A DNA stretch of 64,000 bases from REEB509 sp049314555. GTDB lineage: Bacteria > Pseudomonadota > Alphaproteobacteria > Caulobacterales > Aquidulcibacteraceae. A program made the position numbers and the translations under genes. Position 1 is the stretch's first letter. The number at the start of each line of letters is the position of its first letter. Below the pieces are notes generated by a model. It saw only the letters and a list, made by a program, of their open reading frames with translations, did no database searches and had not been told where the DNA came from. Of the stretch, positions 49,523 through 58,085 are shown in pieces. The DNA is taken from assembly GCA_049314555.1 (NCBI GenBank), contig JBMOEW010000013.1, positions 3,470 through 67,469 of the forward strand, written 5' to 3'.

Positions 49523-51811
49523 ATGAAAAGTGTTGTGAAATGGGCGGTGCGCCTGCTGTTGGTTTTGGTGGTCGCCGTCGTTGGATTTGGCGGGTTTATG
49601 GTTTGGCGCTTCAACAGCGCCGTCCCAGCTGCTGAGGGTTCGGCGCGGATCGCCGGGGCTGATGGGGCGATCAGCATCGTGCGCGACGCACATGGGGTTC
49701 CCCACGTGTTTGCGACGACAGAGGCCGACATGTATCGCGGCCTTGGCTTTGCCCACGCGCAGGACCGGTTCTTCCAAATGGACGCAACGCGGCGGGCCAT
49801 GCAGGGCAGGCTCGCCGCGTTGATCGGGGAGAGCGTTCTGCCAATGGACGCGCGGGCACGCACCATGAATTGGGCGGGCGTTGCGCAAGCGCAATGGGAG
49901 CGATTGTCTCCCGCTTTGAAGGCGAGCCTTGAGGCGTACACGGAAGGTGTCAATGCCGCTCTAGCCATCGGACCGGCGCCGCCCGAATACGTGGTGTTTA
50001 TGGCAAAGCCCGAGCCTTGGCTGCCCGTCGATAGCTTGGCGGTTGCGCTGGCGATGACGGACACGCTGACAGGTGGTGAGCAGTTTGAGCGCGGTCGTGC
50101 GCGGCTTGCACAGGTGTTGAGTGAAGAGCAGCTGAACAGCTTTATGGGGAGCTATCCGGACTTTGCGCCTACGTCGTATCGGGGCGGCGACCTTGCCCAA
50201 TCGGTCCAGAACCGGATCATGGAGGCGGATCGACCTGGGTCTAATGCGTGGGTTGTCTCTGGTGCGCGCACCGCTTCTGGACGGCCAATTCTTGCCAATG
50301 ATCCGCATCTGCCGCTTGCGGCACCGGGGCCGTTTTATTTGAGCAGGCTGCAGGGGCCTGACGGTGTGACGATCGGGGCCAGTCTGCCTGGTTCGCCGAT
50401 GATCGTGATCGGGCGCACGGCGAATCTCGCATGGGGAACCACCACAAATGCCATTGATGCGGCCGATGAAATTCCTTTGACGGCCGATATGGCGGTTACC
50501 GAGCGCCTCGAAACCATCCGTGTTCGGCATCTGCTGTTTTTTCAGCGCGAGCACACGATCACGGTCCGCAGCACGGCGGACGGACCTGTTTTGGATCCGG
50601 CATGGTTCAAGGTTGCCGAAGCGTACGGCGATACGCCGATCGTGCTGCGAACGATTGCGGATGATCCCGACAATGGCGTGGCGGAGGCTGTTTTCGCTGC
50701 CGGCAAGGCCACCAGCGTTGCGGCCTATTTTGAGGCATTGGCCCCATGGACCGCGCCGCCCCAAAATCTTGTGGTTGCAGATGCGAACGGCGACATTGGG
50801 CTGATTTCGCCGGCGCGCTATCCCGACCGCGACGCCGCAGGCGTTTGGCGCGGCAATTTGAGTGAGCGGATCATGGCGGAGAACCCGGACGCTGGGTTCT
50901 TTGCGACCGCCAACAATCTGCAAACCCCAAGGGATTTTCCTCACCCCATGCCGGGTGGCCATGATCCCTACCGCGTGACGCGGATCACTGAAGTTCTGGC
51001 TGCGGACAGTGCGCATACCGCGCAGGCCAGTGTGGCATTGCAACTTGATCACCAGTCTATTCTCGCACGCCGGATGGCGGCGGGGATAGCGCGGGCCACG
51101 CCCACGACTGAAGCCGGTCGCGCTTTGCAGGCGCGGCTTGTGGCTTGGAACGGCGTTGCCGACGCCGATCGGGTAGAGCCCACTTTGTTTGCCTATTTTA
51201 CGCGCTCGCTTGGGGCTGGCTTGTACCGGGATGAGCTGGGCGACGATCTTTATGCGGACTACCCAGGGCCAAGGGATTTGTTTTTGGATGCCGTTTTGAA
51301 CGGTGCTGCGCCGGCGGCCTGGTGCGATGACGTAACGACGGCGGCGTCGGTTGAGACGTGTGAGGTCACGGTTGGCAATGCGATGGACAACGCAGCGGTA
51401 GCCCTGAACGCCGAACGCGGGACAGACGAAGCGGGTTGGAAATGGGGCGAGGTTCACGCCGCGCGATTTGCCCATCCGCTGTTGTCGCGCTTGCCGTTCG
51501 TTGGGGATCGGTTTGTGGTGACCGTGCCTTTCGGGGGCAATTCAAGCACCGTGAACGTGGCGCGCAATTGGCATTCGTCGGCGGCCTACAACACGGTGCA
51601 CGCGGCTGGCCTGCGGATGGTGATTGATTTTGCTGATCTGGAAAGCTCCCGCTTTATGGTGACGCCGGGGCAATCGGGTAATCCGCTTTCGGTGCATTAT
51701 GGTGATTTGGCACCGCTTTGGGCGCGGGGGGAGTATTTCGAGATTCGAAGCGATTGGGGTGCTGAGGTGCCGCCGTCTGGGAGCTCCACGTGGCGATTGG
51801 TGCCGGAGTGA
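49523..51811 (+). CDS. Penicillin acylase family protein (Ntn hydrolase)
   Basis: 762-residue precursor of an N-terminal-nucleophile hydrolase. A hydrophobic leader (about 8-28) targets it to the periplasm. ISIVRDAHGVPHVFATTEADMYRGLGFAHAQDRFFQMD is the family's alpha-chain start. After about 239 residues PGSNAWVVSGARTASGRPILANDPHL marks autocatalytic cleavage before Ser240, the nucleophile, with Asn residues of the oxyanion hole downstream. Members hydrolyse amides such as penicillins or acyl-homoserine lactones (quorum quenching); the substrate is not predictable. It follows a TonB receptor by 54 bp, so uptake plus amide hydrolysis may be linked. Convergent with the MarR gene. Confidence 0.92.
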   Translation: MKSVVKWAVRLLLVLVVAVVGFGGFMVWRFNSAVPAAEGSARIAGADGAISIVRDAHGVPHVFATTEADMYRGLGFAHAQDRFFQMDATRRAMQGRLAALIGESVLPMDARARTMNWAGVAQAQWERLSPALKASLEAYTEGVNAALAIGPAPPEYVVFMAKPEPWLPVDSLAVALAMTDTLTGGEQFERGRARLAQVLSEEQLNSFMGSYPDFAPTSYRGGDLAQSVQNRIMEADRPGSNAWVVSGARTASGRPILANDPHLPLAAPGPFYLSRLQGPDGVTIGASLPGSPMIVIGRTANLAWGTTTNAIDAADEIPLTADMAVTERLETIRVRHLLFFQREHTITVRSTADGPVLDPAWFKVAEAYGDTPIVLRTIADDPDNGVAEAVFAAGKATSVAAYFEALAPWTAPPQNLVVADANGDIGLISPARYPDRDAAGVWRGNLSERIMAENPDAGFFATANNLQTPRDFPHPMPGGHDPYRVTRITEVLAADSAHTAQASVALQLDHQSILARRMAAGIARATPTTEAGRALQARLVAWNGVADADRVEPTLFAYFTRSLGAGLYRDELGDDLYADYPGPRDLFLDAVLNGAAPAAWCDDVTTAASVETCEVTVGNAMDNAAVALNAERGTDEAGWKWGEVHAARFAHPLLSRLPFVGDRFVVTVPFGGNSSTVNVARNWHSSAAYNTVHAAGLRMVIDFADLESSRFMVTPGQSGNPLSVHYGDLAPLWARGEYFEIRSDWGAEVPPSGSSTWRLVPE

Positions 51812-51818
51812 TTGGGGC

Positions 51819-52319
51819 TCAGGCTTCGGGAAGCGCGCGCAAAAGGCAATCGAGGGCGTCGTCCAAGTCTCGGGCGGCCGCCGGGCCCAGTATTTCAAGC
51901 AGCTGGCTTTCGTAGGTGAGGGCTTGGGGGGCAATGCGGCGGTAGAGCGCCTCTCCCTTTGTGGTCAGGCGGAGGCGCTGGCGGCGGGCATCGCTTTCGT
52001 CGGTGAGGGCGAAAACGCGCGACATCGCGCCCAGGCGTTTTACCGCGCGCGAAATTGCAACTTTGTCCATGGCGGTTGCCGCAACCAGCTGCGTCGCTGT
52101 GATGCCCGGTCGTTGCGCCAACACAGCCATCACGCGCCATTCGGGGATCGAAAGATCGAACTCCCGCTCGTAGATTTGGGCGATGGCACGGCTGACGCGG
52201 TTGGCCACAACGGAGAGCCGGTAAGGCAAAAACCTGTCGAGCTGCAGGTGGTCCTGTGGGGACGGGGCCTGCGTGTCTGGGGGAGGCTTTGCTTTGCGGA
52301 TCGCTTTGCGGGTTGTCAT
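51819..52319 (-). CDS. MarR family transcriptional regulator
   Basis: 166-residue winged-helix regulator: RVSRAIAQIYEREFDLSIPEWRVMAVLAQRPGITATQLVAATAMDKVAISRAVKRL is the DNA-binding region (recognition helix AISRAVKRLG), with the wing ESDARRQRLRLTTKGEALY. It is divergent from hppD with a palindrome between the starts, so it likely represses or tunes hppD and itself in response to a tyrosine-derived aromatic acid. Named as probable from neighbourhood only. Confidence 0.92.
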   Translation of the reverse strand: MTTRKAIRKAKPPPDTQAPSPQDHLQLDRFLPYRLSVVANRVSRAIAQIYEREFDLSIPEWRVMAVLAQRPGITATQLVAATAMDKVAISRAVKRLGAMSRVFALTDESDARRQRLRLTTKGEALYRRIAPQALTYESQLLEILGPAAARDLDDALDCLLRALPEA

Positions 52320-52320
52320 G

Positions 52321-52336
52321 AGTTGCGTTTGTAACT
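52321..52336. promoter_or_regulatory. Candidate MarR operator
   Basis: AGTTGC-GTTT-GTAACT is an inverted repeat with 5 of 6 arm pairs, directly beside the MarR start codon and 34 bp before the hppD GTG. Size and place fit a MarR-dimer site controlling both divergent genes. Confidence 0.5.
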
Positions 52337-52369
52337 AATATGAGGCTCTGCTTCAAGGAGGAAAAGCCC

Positions 52370-53452
52370 GTGGCTGATTTGTTCGACAACCCGATCGGTA
52401 CTGATGGGTTTGAATTTGTCGAGTATACGAGCCCGGATCCGGAGGCTTTGAGGGTCTATTTCGAGCTTCTTGGGTTTACGGCGGTGGCCAAGCACCGCTC
52501 CAAGAATGTTTTGCGGTTCAAGCAGGGCGATATCAATTTCATCGTCAACATGGAGCCGTCGGGGCAGCCAGCGGACTTTCGTTCCGTGCACGGCCCATCT
52601 GCCAATGGAATGGCGTTCCGGGTGCGCGATGCGCAGGTGGCGTTTACGGAGGCTGTGAAGCGCGGGGCCAAGCCAGTTGATATGTCGATCGGGCCGATGG
52701 AGCTTGATATACCGTGCATCGAGGGGATCGGCGGGGCCTATGTGTATCTGGTCGATCGGTACGGGGCGCAGACGATTTATGACGTGGACTTTCGGCCGAT
52801 TCCGGGCGCGGCCGAGCAAGAGGCCGAAAACAGCGTTGGCTTGACGTATCTCGATCATCTGACCCACAATGTGTTTCGCGGCAATATGGCGACGTGGGCG
52901 GACTATTACGAGCGGATCTTTAACTTCCGCGAAATTCGTTACTTCGATATCGAGGGCAAGGTTTCGGGGCTGTTTTCCAAGGCCATGACCAGCCCGTGCG
53001 GAAAGATCCGGATCCCCCTCAATGAGAGCAAGGGCGATGCGGGGCGCGTGGATCAAATCGAAGAGTTCCTGCAAAAGTATAAGGGCGAAGGCATTCAGCA
53101 TATTGCCATGGGGTCCAACGATTTGCTGGCGACGGTGGATCGGCTGCGGGCGCGGGGCGTTGCGCTGCAGGATACGATCGACACCTATTACGACCTGATT
53201 GATCAGCGGTTGCCGGGTCATGGCCACGACATCGAAGCGCTCCGGTCTCGGAAAATCCTGATCGATGGCGCGCCCAGCGAGGGGCAGGGGCTTTTGTTGC
53301 AGATTTTCTCCAAGGAAGCGGTGGGTCCCATCTTTTTTGAGTTCATCCAGCGCAAGGGCAACGACGGCTTTGGAGAGGGTAACTTCAAGGCGCTGTTTGA
53401 AAGCATTGAACTTGACCAAATTCGTCGCGGCGTTTTGAAGGAGACTGCATAA
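52370..53452 (+). CDS. hppD: 4-hydroxyphenylpyruvate dioxygenase
   Basis: 360-residue non-heme iron enzyme that converts 4-hydroxyphenylpyruvate to homogentisate in tyrosine breakdown. The iron ligands are H163 (TYLDHLTHNV), H244 (EGIQHIAMGSND) and E324 (GPIFFEFIQRKG). The C-terminal helix with NFKALFESIELDQIRRG is the typical lid, and length matches the family. A GTG at 52370 with AAGGAGG 8 bp upstream is chosen over an in-frame ATG at 52340 that lacks one. The stop overlaps the VOC-protein start by 1 bp. Regulation by the divergent MarR protein is likely. Confidence 0.96.
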   Translation: MADLFDNPIGTDGFEFVEYTSPDPEALRVYFELLGFTAVAKHRSKNVLRFKQGDINFIVNMEPSGQPADFRSVHGPSANGMAFRVRDAQVAFTEAVKRGAKPVDMSIGPMELDIPCIEGIGGAYVYLVDRYGAQTIYDVDFRPIPGAAEQEAENSVGLTYLDHLTHNVFRGNMATWADYYERIFNFREIRYFDIEGKVSGLFSKAMTSPCGKIRIPLNESKGDAGRVDQIEEFLQKYKGEGIQHIAMGSNDLLATVDRLRARGVALQDTIDTYYDLIDQRLPGHGHDIEALRSRKILIDGAPSEGQGLLLQIFSKEAVGPIFFEFIQRKGNDGFGEGNFKALFESIELDQIRRGVLKETA

Positions 53453-54006
53453 TGGGACTGCTGAAACGGATCCATCATGTGGCGTACCGGTGCAAAGACG
53501 CCAAGGAGACGGTGGGGTTCTATCAAGACCTGCTGGGCATGGATTTTCAGTTGGCGATTGCTGAGGATCATGTGCCATCAACCGGGGCTTATGATCCGTA
53601 CATGCACGTTTTTCTCGACGCGGGTGGCGGCAATGTGCTCGCGTTTTTCGAACTGCCTGAACAGCCGGAAATGGGAAAAGATCCGAACACGCCGCAATGG
53701 GTTCAACATATTGCGTTTGAGGTCGGCTCCTTTGACGACCTGTTGAACGCGAAAGCCAAGGTAGAGAGCCGCGGTATCGACGTGCTTGGCCCAACGGATC
53801 ACGGCATTTTCAAAAGCATCTACTTCTTTGATCCTAACGGGCATCGGGTCGAGTTGGCCTGGAACTGCGCAACGGCTGAGGAAATGGCAGAGCTCAAGCG
53901 CGTGTCGGTGGACATGCTTGAAGAGTGGAGCCGAACGAAAAAGGCGCCGCAGCATGCCGCTTGGTTGCATGAAAAAGCGCGGGCGGTCCACGCTTCGAAG
54001 GGCTGA
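53452..54006 (+). CDS. VOC family protein coupled to hppD
   Basis: 184-residue protein with two VOC modules. IHHVAYRCKDAKETVGFYQDLLGMDF starts the first (H8/H9), FFELPE lies at 65-70, PQWVQHIAFEV has H86 and GHRVELAW has E134. His-His-Glu at these spacings is the metal site of glyoxalases and type I extradiol dioxygenases. It shares one base with the hppD stop, so it is made with HppD. It may process homogentisate or a related ring; no homogentisate dioxygenase gene is seen in the window. Glyoxalase/fosfomycin-resistance-type roles remain possible. Confidence 0.8.
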   Translation: MGLLKRIHHVAYRCKDAKETVGFYQDLLGMDFQLAIAEDHVPSTGAYDPYMHVFLDAGGGNVLAFFELPEQPEMGKDPNTPQWVQHIAFEVGSFDDLLNAKAKVESRGIDVLGPTDHGIFKSIYFFDPNGHRVELAWNCATAEEMAELKRVSVDMLEEWSRTKKAPQHAAWLHEKARAVHASKG

Positions 54007-54011
54007 CGGTT

Positions 54012-54599
54012 GTGGCACGGGCGGGCGAGACGTTTGAGCGGGTGGAACCTCTGGACCTGAGAGCTTGGCGCGCCTGGTTGATGGCTCACCATGGGCAATC
54101 TGAAAGCGTTTGGCTTGTTTATTACAAAAAGGCCGCTGGCGGATTGTTTGGCTACGGAGAGATCGTCGATCAGGCTTTGTGCTTTGGTTGGATCGACAGC
54201 CTGCCGCGGAAACTTGACGAGCGCCGGTCGATGTTGCTGATTTCGCCGCGCAAGCCCGGGTCAAGTTGGTCCAAGGTCAACAAGGTTAAGGTTGAGCGAT
54301 TGATCCGTGAGGGGTTGATGGCGGCGCGCGGGCTTGCGGCCGTTGCTGCGGCCAAAGCCGACGGCAGCTGGGAGCGATTGAACGCGGCTGACGCCCTTGA
54401 GGTGCCTGACGATTTGGCTTTGGCGCTTTCCAGCCACCTTGATGCTGCCCGAAACTGGGCGGCCTTTCCGGCGTCTGCGCGACGGGGAATCCTGGAGTGG
54501 ATTTTGAACGCGAAGACTGCGGCGACCCGGGCAAAGCGCGTCGCGGAAACCGCAGGGCTTGCGGCGCAAAACAAACGCGCCAATCAATGGCCACGATGA
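54012..54599 (+). CDS. YdeI/OmpD-associated family protein
   Basis: 195-residue protein of the YdeI family: AWRAWLMAHHGQSESVWLVYYKKAAG, YGEIVDQALCFGWIDSLPRKLDERRSMLLISPRKPGSSWSKVNKVKVERLI, and the C-terminal helical WAAFPASARRGILEWILNAKTAATRAKRV. Function unproven (linked to peptide resistance or periplasmic proteins in enterics). GTG start at 54012, 5 bp after the VOC stop; its own stop overlaps the next start (ATGA). Confidence 0.88.
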   Translation: MARAGETFERVEPLDLRAWRAWLMAHHGQSESVWLVYYKKAAGGLFGYGEIVDQALCFGWIDSLPRKLDERRSMLLISPRKPGSSWSKVNKVKVERLIREGLMAARGLAAVAAAKADGSWERLNAADALEVPDDLALALSSHLDAARNWAAFPASARRGILEWILNAKTAATRAKRVAETAGLAAQNKRANQWPR

Positions 54600-55015
54600 T
54601 TGAGATCACAAAGCTTATCGCGATCCATGAAGACGAACTCACGTTCGATGCCATCCGCGCGTCTGGGCCCGGCGGGCAGAACGTGAACAAGGTGTCGTCT
54701 GCCGTTCAGATGCGGTTCAATGCGCGGGAAAGTCCGAACTTGCCGGACGATGTGGCCGCCCGCGTCATTCAGTTCGCGGGGAGCCGTGCGACCAAGGATG
54801 GCGTGATCGTGATCACGGCGCAGCGCTTCCGCGATCAGGGCCGCAACAAGGCTGATGCCATTGAAAGGCTGGTGGAGTTGATTGCGCAGGCGGCGCACGT
54901 CGATAAACCGCGCAGGGCGACGAAGCCAACCAAGTCAAGCGTCGCCAAGCGGCTGGACACGAAGGCCAAGCATGCTCGGCTTAAGGCGCAACGACGATCC
55001 GGGCACGACGAATGA
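54596..55015 (+). CDS. arfB: Alternative ribosome-rescue factor ArfB (YaeJ/ICT1 family)
   Basis: 139-residue peptidyl-tRNA hydrolase acting on stalled ribosomes. The GGQ motif occurs in RASGPGGQNVNKVSSAVQMRF, and the basic C-terminal tail (KPRRATKPTKSSVAKRLDTKAKHARLKAQRRSGH) inserts in the mRNA channel, as in ArfB. The ATG at 54596 overlaps the YdeI-like stop by 4 bp (ATGA) and gives MIEITKLIAI, matching E. coli ArfB; ATG 54587 is the alternative. Confidence 0.95.
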   Translation: MIEITKLIAIHEDELTFDAIRASGPGGQNVNKVSSAVQMRFNARESPNLPDDVAARVIQFAGSRATKDGVIVITAQRFRDQGRNKADAIERLVELIAQAAHVDKPRRATKPTKSSVAKRLDTKAKHARLKAQRRSGHDE

Positions 55016-55027
55016 GCTTTGGCGCGT

Positions 55028-56419
55028 TCAGCGCGGCCGAACGTGCAAGGGCATGCCGGCATGCGGGCGTAACGTGAGGCGCATCAGAGGCATTGGGATA
55101 TAATTCGGGTTCGGACTAAACTCTAGCCGGCGCACCAGCGTGGCCAAGATCGCGACGCTTTCCATCATGGCGAGCCTGAGGCCGATGCAGATACGCGGAC
55201 CTGCGCCAAAGGGCATCCAGGCAAAGCGATGGCGGGTATCGGCGCGATGATCCAAAAACCGGTCCGGAACGAACATGGCAGGCGCATCGTACAGCAAATG
55301 GCTTCGCTGCATGACGTAGATTAAAGACGCCAGGAGGTCTCCCTTGCGAACGGCGATGGTGCCGATCGACAAATCCTGGGCCGCGATCCGTTGCAGGACG
55401 GATACTGGAGGAAACAGGCGCATGGCTTCCTTGACGACGGCCTCGTGGAAGGGGAGATTTGTCAGGGCCTCGCTGCACAGGGGTTCGGTTCCGTACGCAG
55501 TGTGAACTTCTGTATAAAGACGATCTTGAATGTCTGGCGCGTTGGCGATCAGATAGAGCGCCCAGGTGAGCGCGAGAGACGTGGTTTCGTGACCGGCGGC
55601 GATGAAGGTTAAGACATTGTCGCGCAGCTCGATTTCGGTGAGGTGTTCGCCGGTTTCGGGATCTGTCGCGTGCATCAATTGATACAAAAGATCGCCGCCG
55701 CGCGATGGATTGCTGCGCCGCCAGGCGATGGCTGCGTCGGCGGTTGCACGCATGGATTGGATGGCGCGGCTTCCGGCAAATTTGTCTGGCCTTGCCCAAT
55801 GCGGCACGCCAAAGACGTCGCCAACATCAACCCGCCCGATGGTTTCGACATATTGGGTGACCGACTTTGCGGTTTGTTCCAAGTCCAGGCTCGGATTATC
55901 TGCAGCCAGAACGGCGTGGGCAATGACTTCCAGCGTCGCGCGAGTCATTGCCGGCATCACATCGATGGGCGAGTGCGGGCCAGCTTGCGCCAGTGATATG
56001 GCTGCTGTTTCGCCGGCCGCGTTGAAAATCGGGACCAGTTCCTTGAGCGCTTCGGCGCGAAACACGGGTGATGCCGCGCGACGTTGCCGACGCCAGGCCG
56101 GGCCTTGCACGGTAAGGAGGCCCTCGCCAATGCCTGGCCTTGTGACGCGCAGCTGCATCGGCGATTTGGGGAAGATATCGGCGTGGTCCACGTAGATCGC
56201 TTGGATCAGGGCCGGATCCATCACTTGATAGAAGGTTTTTTTCTGCCACGGGATCGCGCGGTGGGGCATGTGGAACAGCGCCTGATCCCAAATCTTGAGC
56301 GGATTATCACCCATAACGAGCATCGCCCGCGCGATCGACATGGGCTGGGCGGGGGGCGCAATGGTTGGCGGCGTGAATTGGCGCGCCGGCATTGTCGCGA
56401 TCACTTTGGGGGCTGCCAT
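55028..56419 (-). CDS. Cytochrome P450 (second)
   Basis: 463-residue P450 without a membrane anchor. I-helix AGHETT is at 275-280, ExxR (EAMR) at 331-334, the meander PDRFLDHR, and the haem loop FGAGPRICIG with axial Cys411. The longer N-terminus and fold resemble CYP102/CYP4-type fatty-acid or terpene hydroxylases more than the class I-like P450 at 7070. No ferredoxin or reductase gene sits next to it, and no reductase domain is fused. Lies alone between arfB (convergent) and a divergent FAH-family gene. Confidence 0.93.
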   Translation of the reverse strand: MAAPKVIATMPARQFTPPTIAPPAQPMSIARAMLVMGDNPLKIWDQALFHMPHRAIPWQKKTFYQVMDPALIQAIYVDHADIFPKSPMQLRVTRPGIGEGLLTVQGPAWRRQRRAASPVFRAEALKELVPIFNAAGETAAISLAQAGPHSPIDVMPAMTRATLEVIAHAVLAADNPSLDLEQTAKSVTQYVETIGRVDVGDVFGVPHWARPDKFAGSRAIQSMRATADAAIAWRRSNPSRGGDLLYQLMHATDPETGEHLTEIELRDNVLTFIAAGHETTSLALTWALYLIANAPDIQDRLYTEVHTAYGTEPLCSEALTNLPFHEAVVKEAMRLFPPVSVLQRIAAQDLSIGTIAVRKGDLLASLIYVMQRSHLLYDAPAMFVPDRFLDHRADTRHRFAWMPFGAGPRICIGLRLAMMESVAILATLVRRLEFSPNPNYIPMPLMRLTLRPHAGMPLHVRPR

Positions 56420-56506
56420 GGCGCTATTTTACCTAACGGAACGCGACTGAGGATAGCATAAGTGGTGGGAGTTGACAGCGGCATGCGGGTAGCTTCACGT
56501 GGGCGC

Positions 56507-57517
56507 ATGAAACTTGCGACTTTGAAGACGAATTCTCGGGATGGGCGGCTGGTGGTCGTCAGCGATGATCTGGCGTGGTGCACGGATGCGAGCCTGATCG
56601 CGCCGACCCTGCAGACGGCGCTGGATCGCTGGCGTGATGTGGTCGCTTCGTTGCAGGGGCTGGCTGAGAGCTTGGCACATGAAGCGGTGCCGCGGGAGCG
56701 GTTCCATGAGCGGGAAGCCGCGAGCCCCTTGCCGCGCGCGTTTCAGTTTGCCGACGGATCGGCCTACGTCAATCACGTGGAGCTTGTGCGCAAGGCGCGC
56801 GGGGCGGAGATGCCAGAAAGTTTCTGGACAGATCCGCTGATTTATCAGGGCGTTTCGGACAGTTTTCTGGGGCCGCGCGACCCTATTGCACATGTCGATC
56901 CCGGTTTGGGGTTGGATTTTGAGGCGGAAGTGGCCGTGATCGTTGACGACGTGGCGATGGGAACCTCGGCGGAGGACGCGCGGGGCTTGATCCGCCTGGT
57001 GATGCTTTGCAACGACGTGAGTTTGCGGGGCCTCATTCCGGGGGAGCTTGCCAAAGGGTTTGGGTTTTTCCAATCCAAACCGGCGTCGAGTTTTTCGCCG
57101 GTGGCGGTGACGCCTGAAGCGCTCGGGGCTGCCTGGAGCGCGGGCAAGCTTTCTTTGCCGCTGATCTCGCGCTTGAACGGCGTGGCGTTTGGGCAGCCGG
57201 ACGCGGGTCTTGAGATGACGTTTGATTTTGGCCAGCTGATCGCGCATGCGGCGCGCACGCGGGCGCTAACGGCGGGGACCATCATCGGCTCGGGCACGGT
57301 TTCCAATCGGGATGCGGATGGATCGCCGGGGCGGCCTGTTGGCGAAGGCGGGCTTGGCTATTCGTGCATCGCTGAGCTGCGGACGGTGGAAACCCTGCGG
57401 ACCGGCGCGCCGGTGACGCCGTTCATGAAGCCGGGAGACCGGATTGAAATTGAAATGCTGGACGCCAAGGGCCATTCGATCTTTGGACGGATCGATCAAA
57501 CCGTGATGGCACCGTGA
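56507..57517 (+). CDS. Fumarylacetoacetate hydrolase family protein
   Basis: 336-residue FAH-family hydrolase. The N-terminal domain is MKLATLKTNSRDGRLVVVSDDL to about 70, and the C-terminal catalytic domain has VNHVELVRKARGAEMPESFWTDPLIYQGVSDSFLGPRDPI, the metal-binding DFEAEVAVIVDDVAMG (Glu-x-Glu), FFQSKPASSFSPVAVTP and GTIIGSGTVSNRDADGSPGRPV. This is the bacterial two-domain fumarylacetoacetase-like type that ends tyrosine breakdown. It is 3 kb from hppD. ATG 56507 (MKLATLK) is the usual family start; frames to 56462 lack support. It overlaps the MntP-like gene by 22 bp at the 3' end. Confidence 0.88.
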   Translation: MKLATLKTNSRDGRLVVVSDDLAWCTDASLIAPTLQTALDRWRDVVASLQGLAESLAHEAVPRERFHEREAASPLPRAFQFADGSAYVNHVELVRKARGAEMPESFWTDPLIYQGVSDSFLGPRDPIAHVDPGLGLDFEAEVAVIVDDVAMGTSAEDARGLIRLVMLCNDVSLRGLIPGELAKGFGFFQSKPASSFSPVAVTPEALGAAWSAGKLSLPLISRLNGVAFGQPDAGLEMTFDFGQLIAHAARTRALTAGTIIGSGTVSNRDADGSPGRPVGEGGLGYSCIAELRTVETLRTGAPVTPFMKPGDRIEIEMLDAKGHSIFGRIDQTVMAP

Positions 57518-58056
57518 TCGAATAGCGTTTTGATTCCAAGGCCGATCAACGCCACCCCACCAAACACTTCCGCTTTGCCGCCCAATTGGGTGCCAAGACG
57601 CCGTCCCAAATGCACGCCGCCAAAGCAGAGCGCAAACGTGATGGCTCCAATTGTCGCAGCCGCTGGCAATGGCGGCAGGGCCATAGCCGGAAACGTGACG
57701 CCCGCGGCGGCGGCGTCAATACTTGTTGCTACCGCCAGGCCCAACAGAACCCAACCGCTGGCAGTTGTGGTGGCCGGTTGATCTTCCGGACCCGGCGTAA
57801 GACCTTCCCACAGAAGCTTTGCGCCCAGCGCGCACAGTATCACGCACGCGATCCAGTGATCATAAGCGGCGATCAATCCCACAAAGGCAGCGCCGGCGAC
57901 CCAGCCGAACAACGGGGCTATAGCTTGGGCCGCACCAAACGCAGCGGCGATGGCGAAGGCATGCTTATGCGCAGCGTGGGTTGTGTGCGGTGCCTTAAGG
58001 GCCGCGCCTTGACACAGCGCGGCGGCAAAGGCGTCGGCGGCGAGGGCAAACCCCAA
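57496..58056 (-). CDS. mntP: MntP-like manganese efflux pump
   Basis: About 186 residues with six membrane helices in the two-repeat MntP layout: LAADAFAAALCQG (Asp of helix 1), APLFGWVAGAAFVG, HWIACVILCALGAKLLWEG, then GLAVATSIDAAAAGVTF (second-repeat Asp), CFGGVHLGRRLG and FGGVALIGLGIKTLF. It exports Mn2+ when the metal is in excess. The start is uncertain: TTG 58056 leaves only 7 residues before the first Asp, fewer than usual, and no better in-frame ATG/GTG lies in the gap after the S46 peptidase; a CTG after CCGGAG upstream is possible. No yybP-ykoY riboswitch is seen. Confidence 0.82.
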   Translation of the reverse strand: MGFALAADAFAAALCQGAALKAPHTTHAAHKHAFAIAAAFGAAQAIAPLFGWVAGAAFVGLIAAYDHWIACVILCALGAKLLWEGLTPGPEDQPATTTASGWVLLGLAVATSIDAAAAGVTFPAMALPPLPAAATIGAITFALCFGGVHLGRRLGTQLGGKAEVFGGVALIGLGIKTLFDHGAITV

Positions 58057-58085
58057 CGCCGCCGACGATGCCAGTTGCTCCGGGG

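Noticed and set aside
47948..49894. Reverse open frame of 648 codons over the TonB receptor
   Set aside because: Arg/Pro/His-rich product without motifs, opposite a receptor with signal peptide, TonB box and barrel end; a GC-skew shadow.
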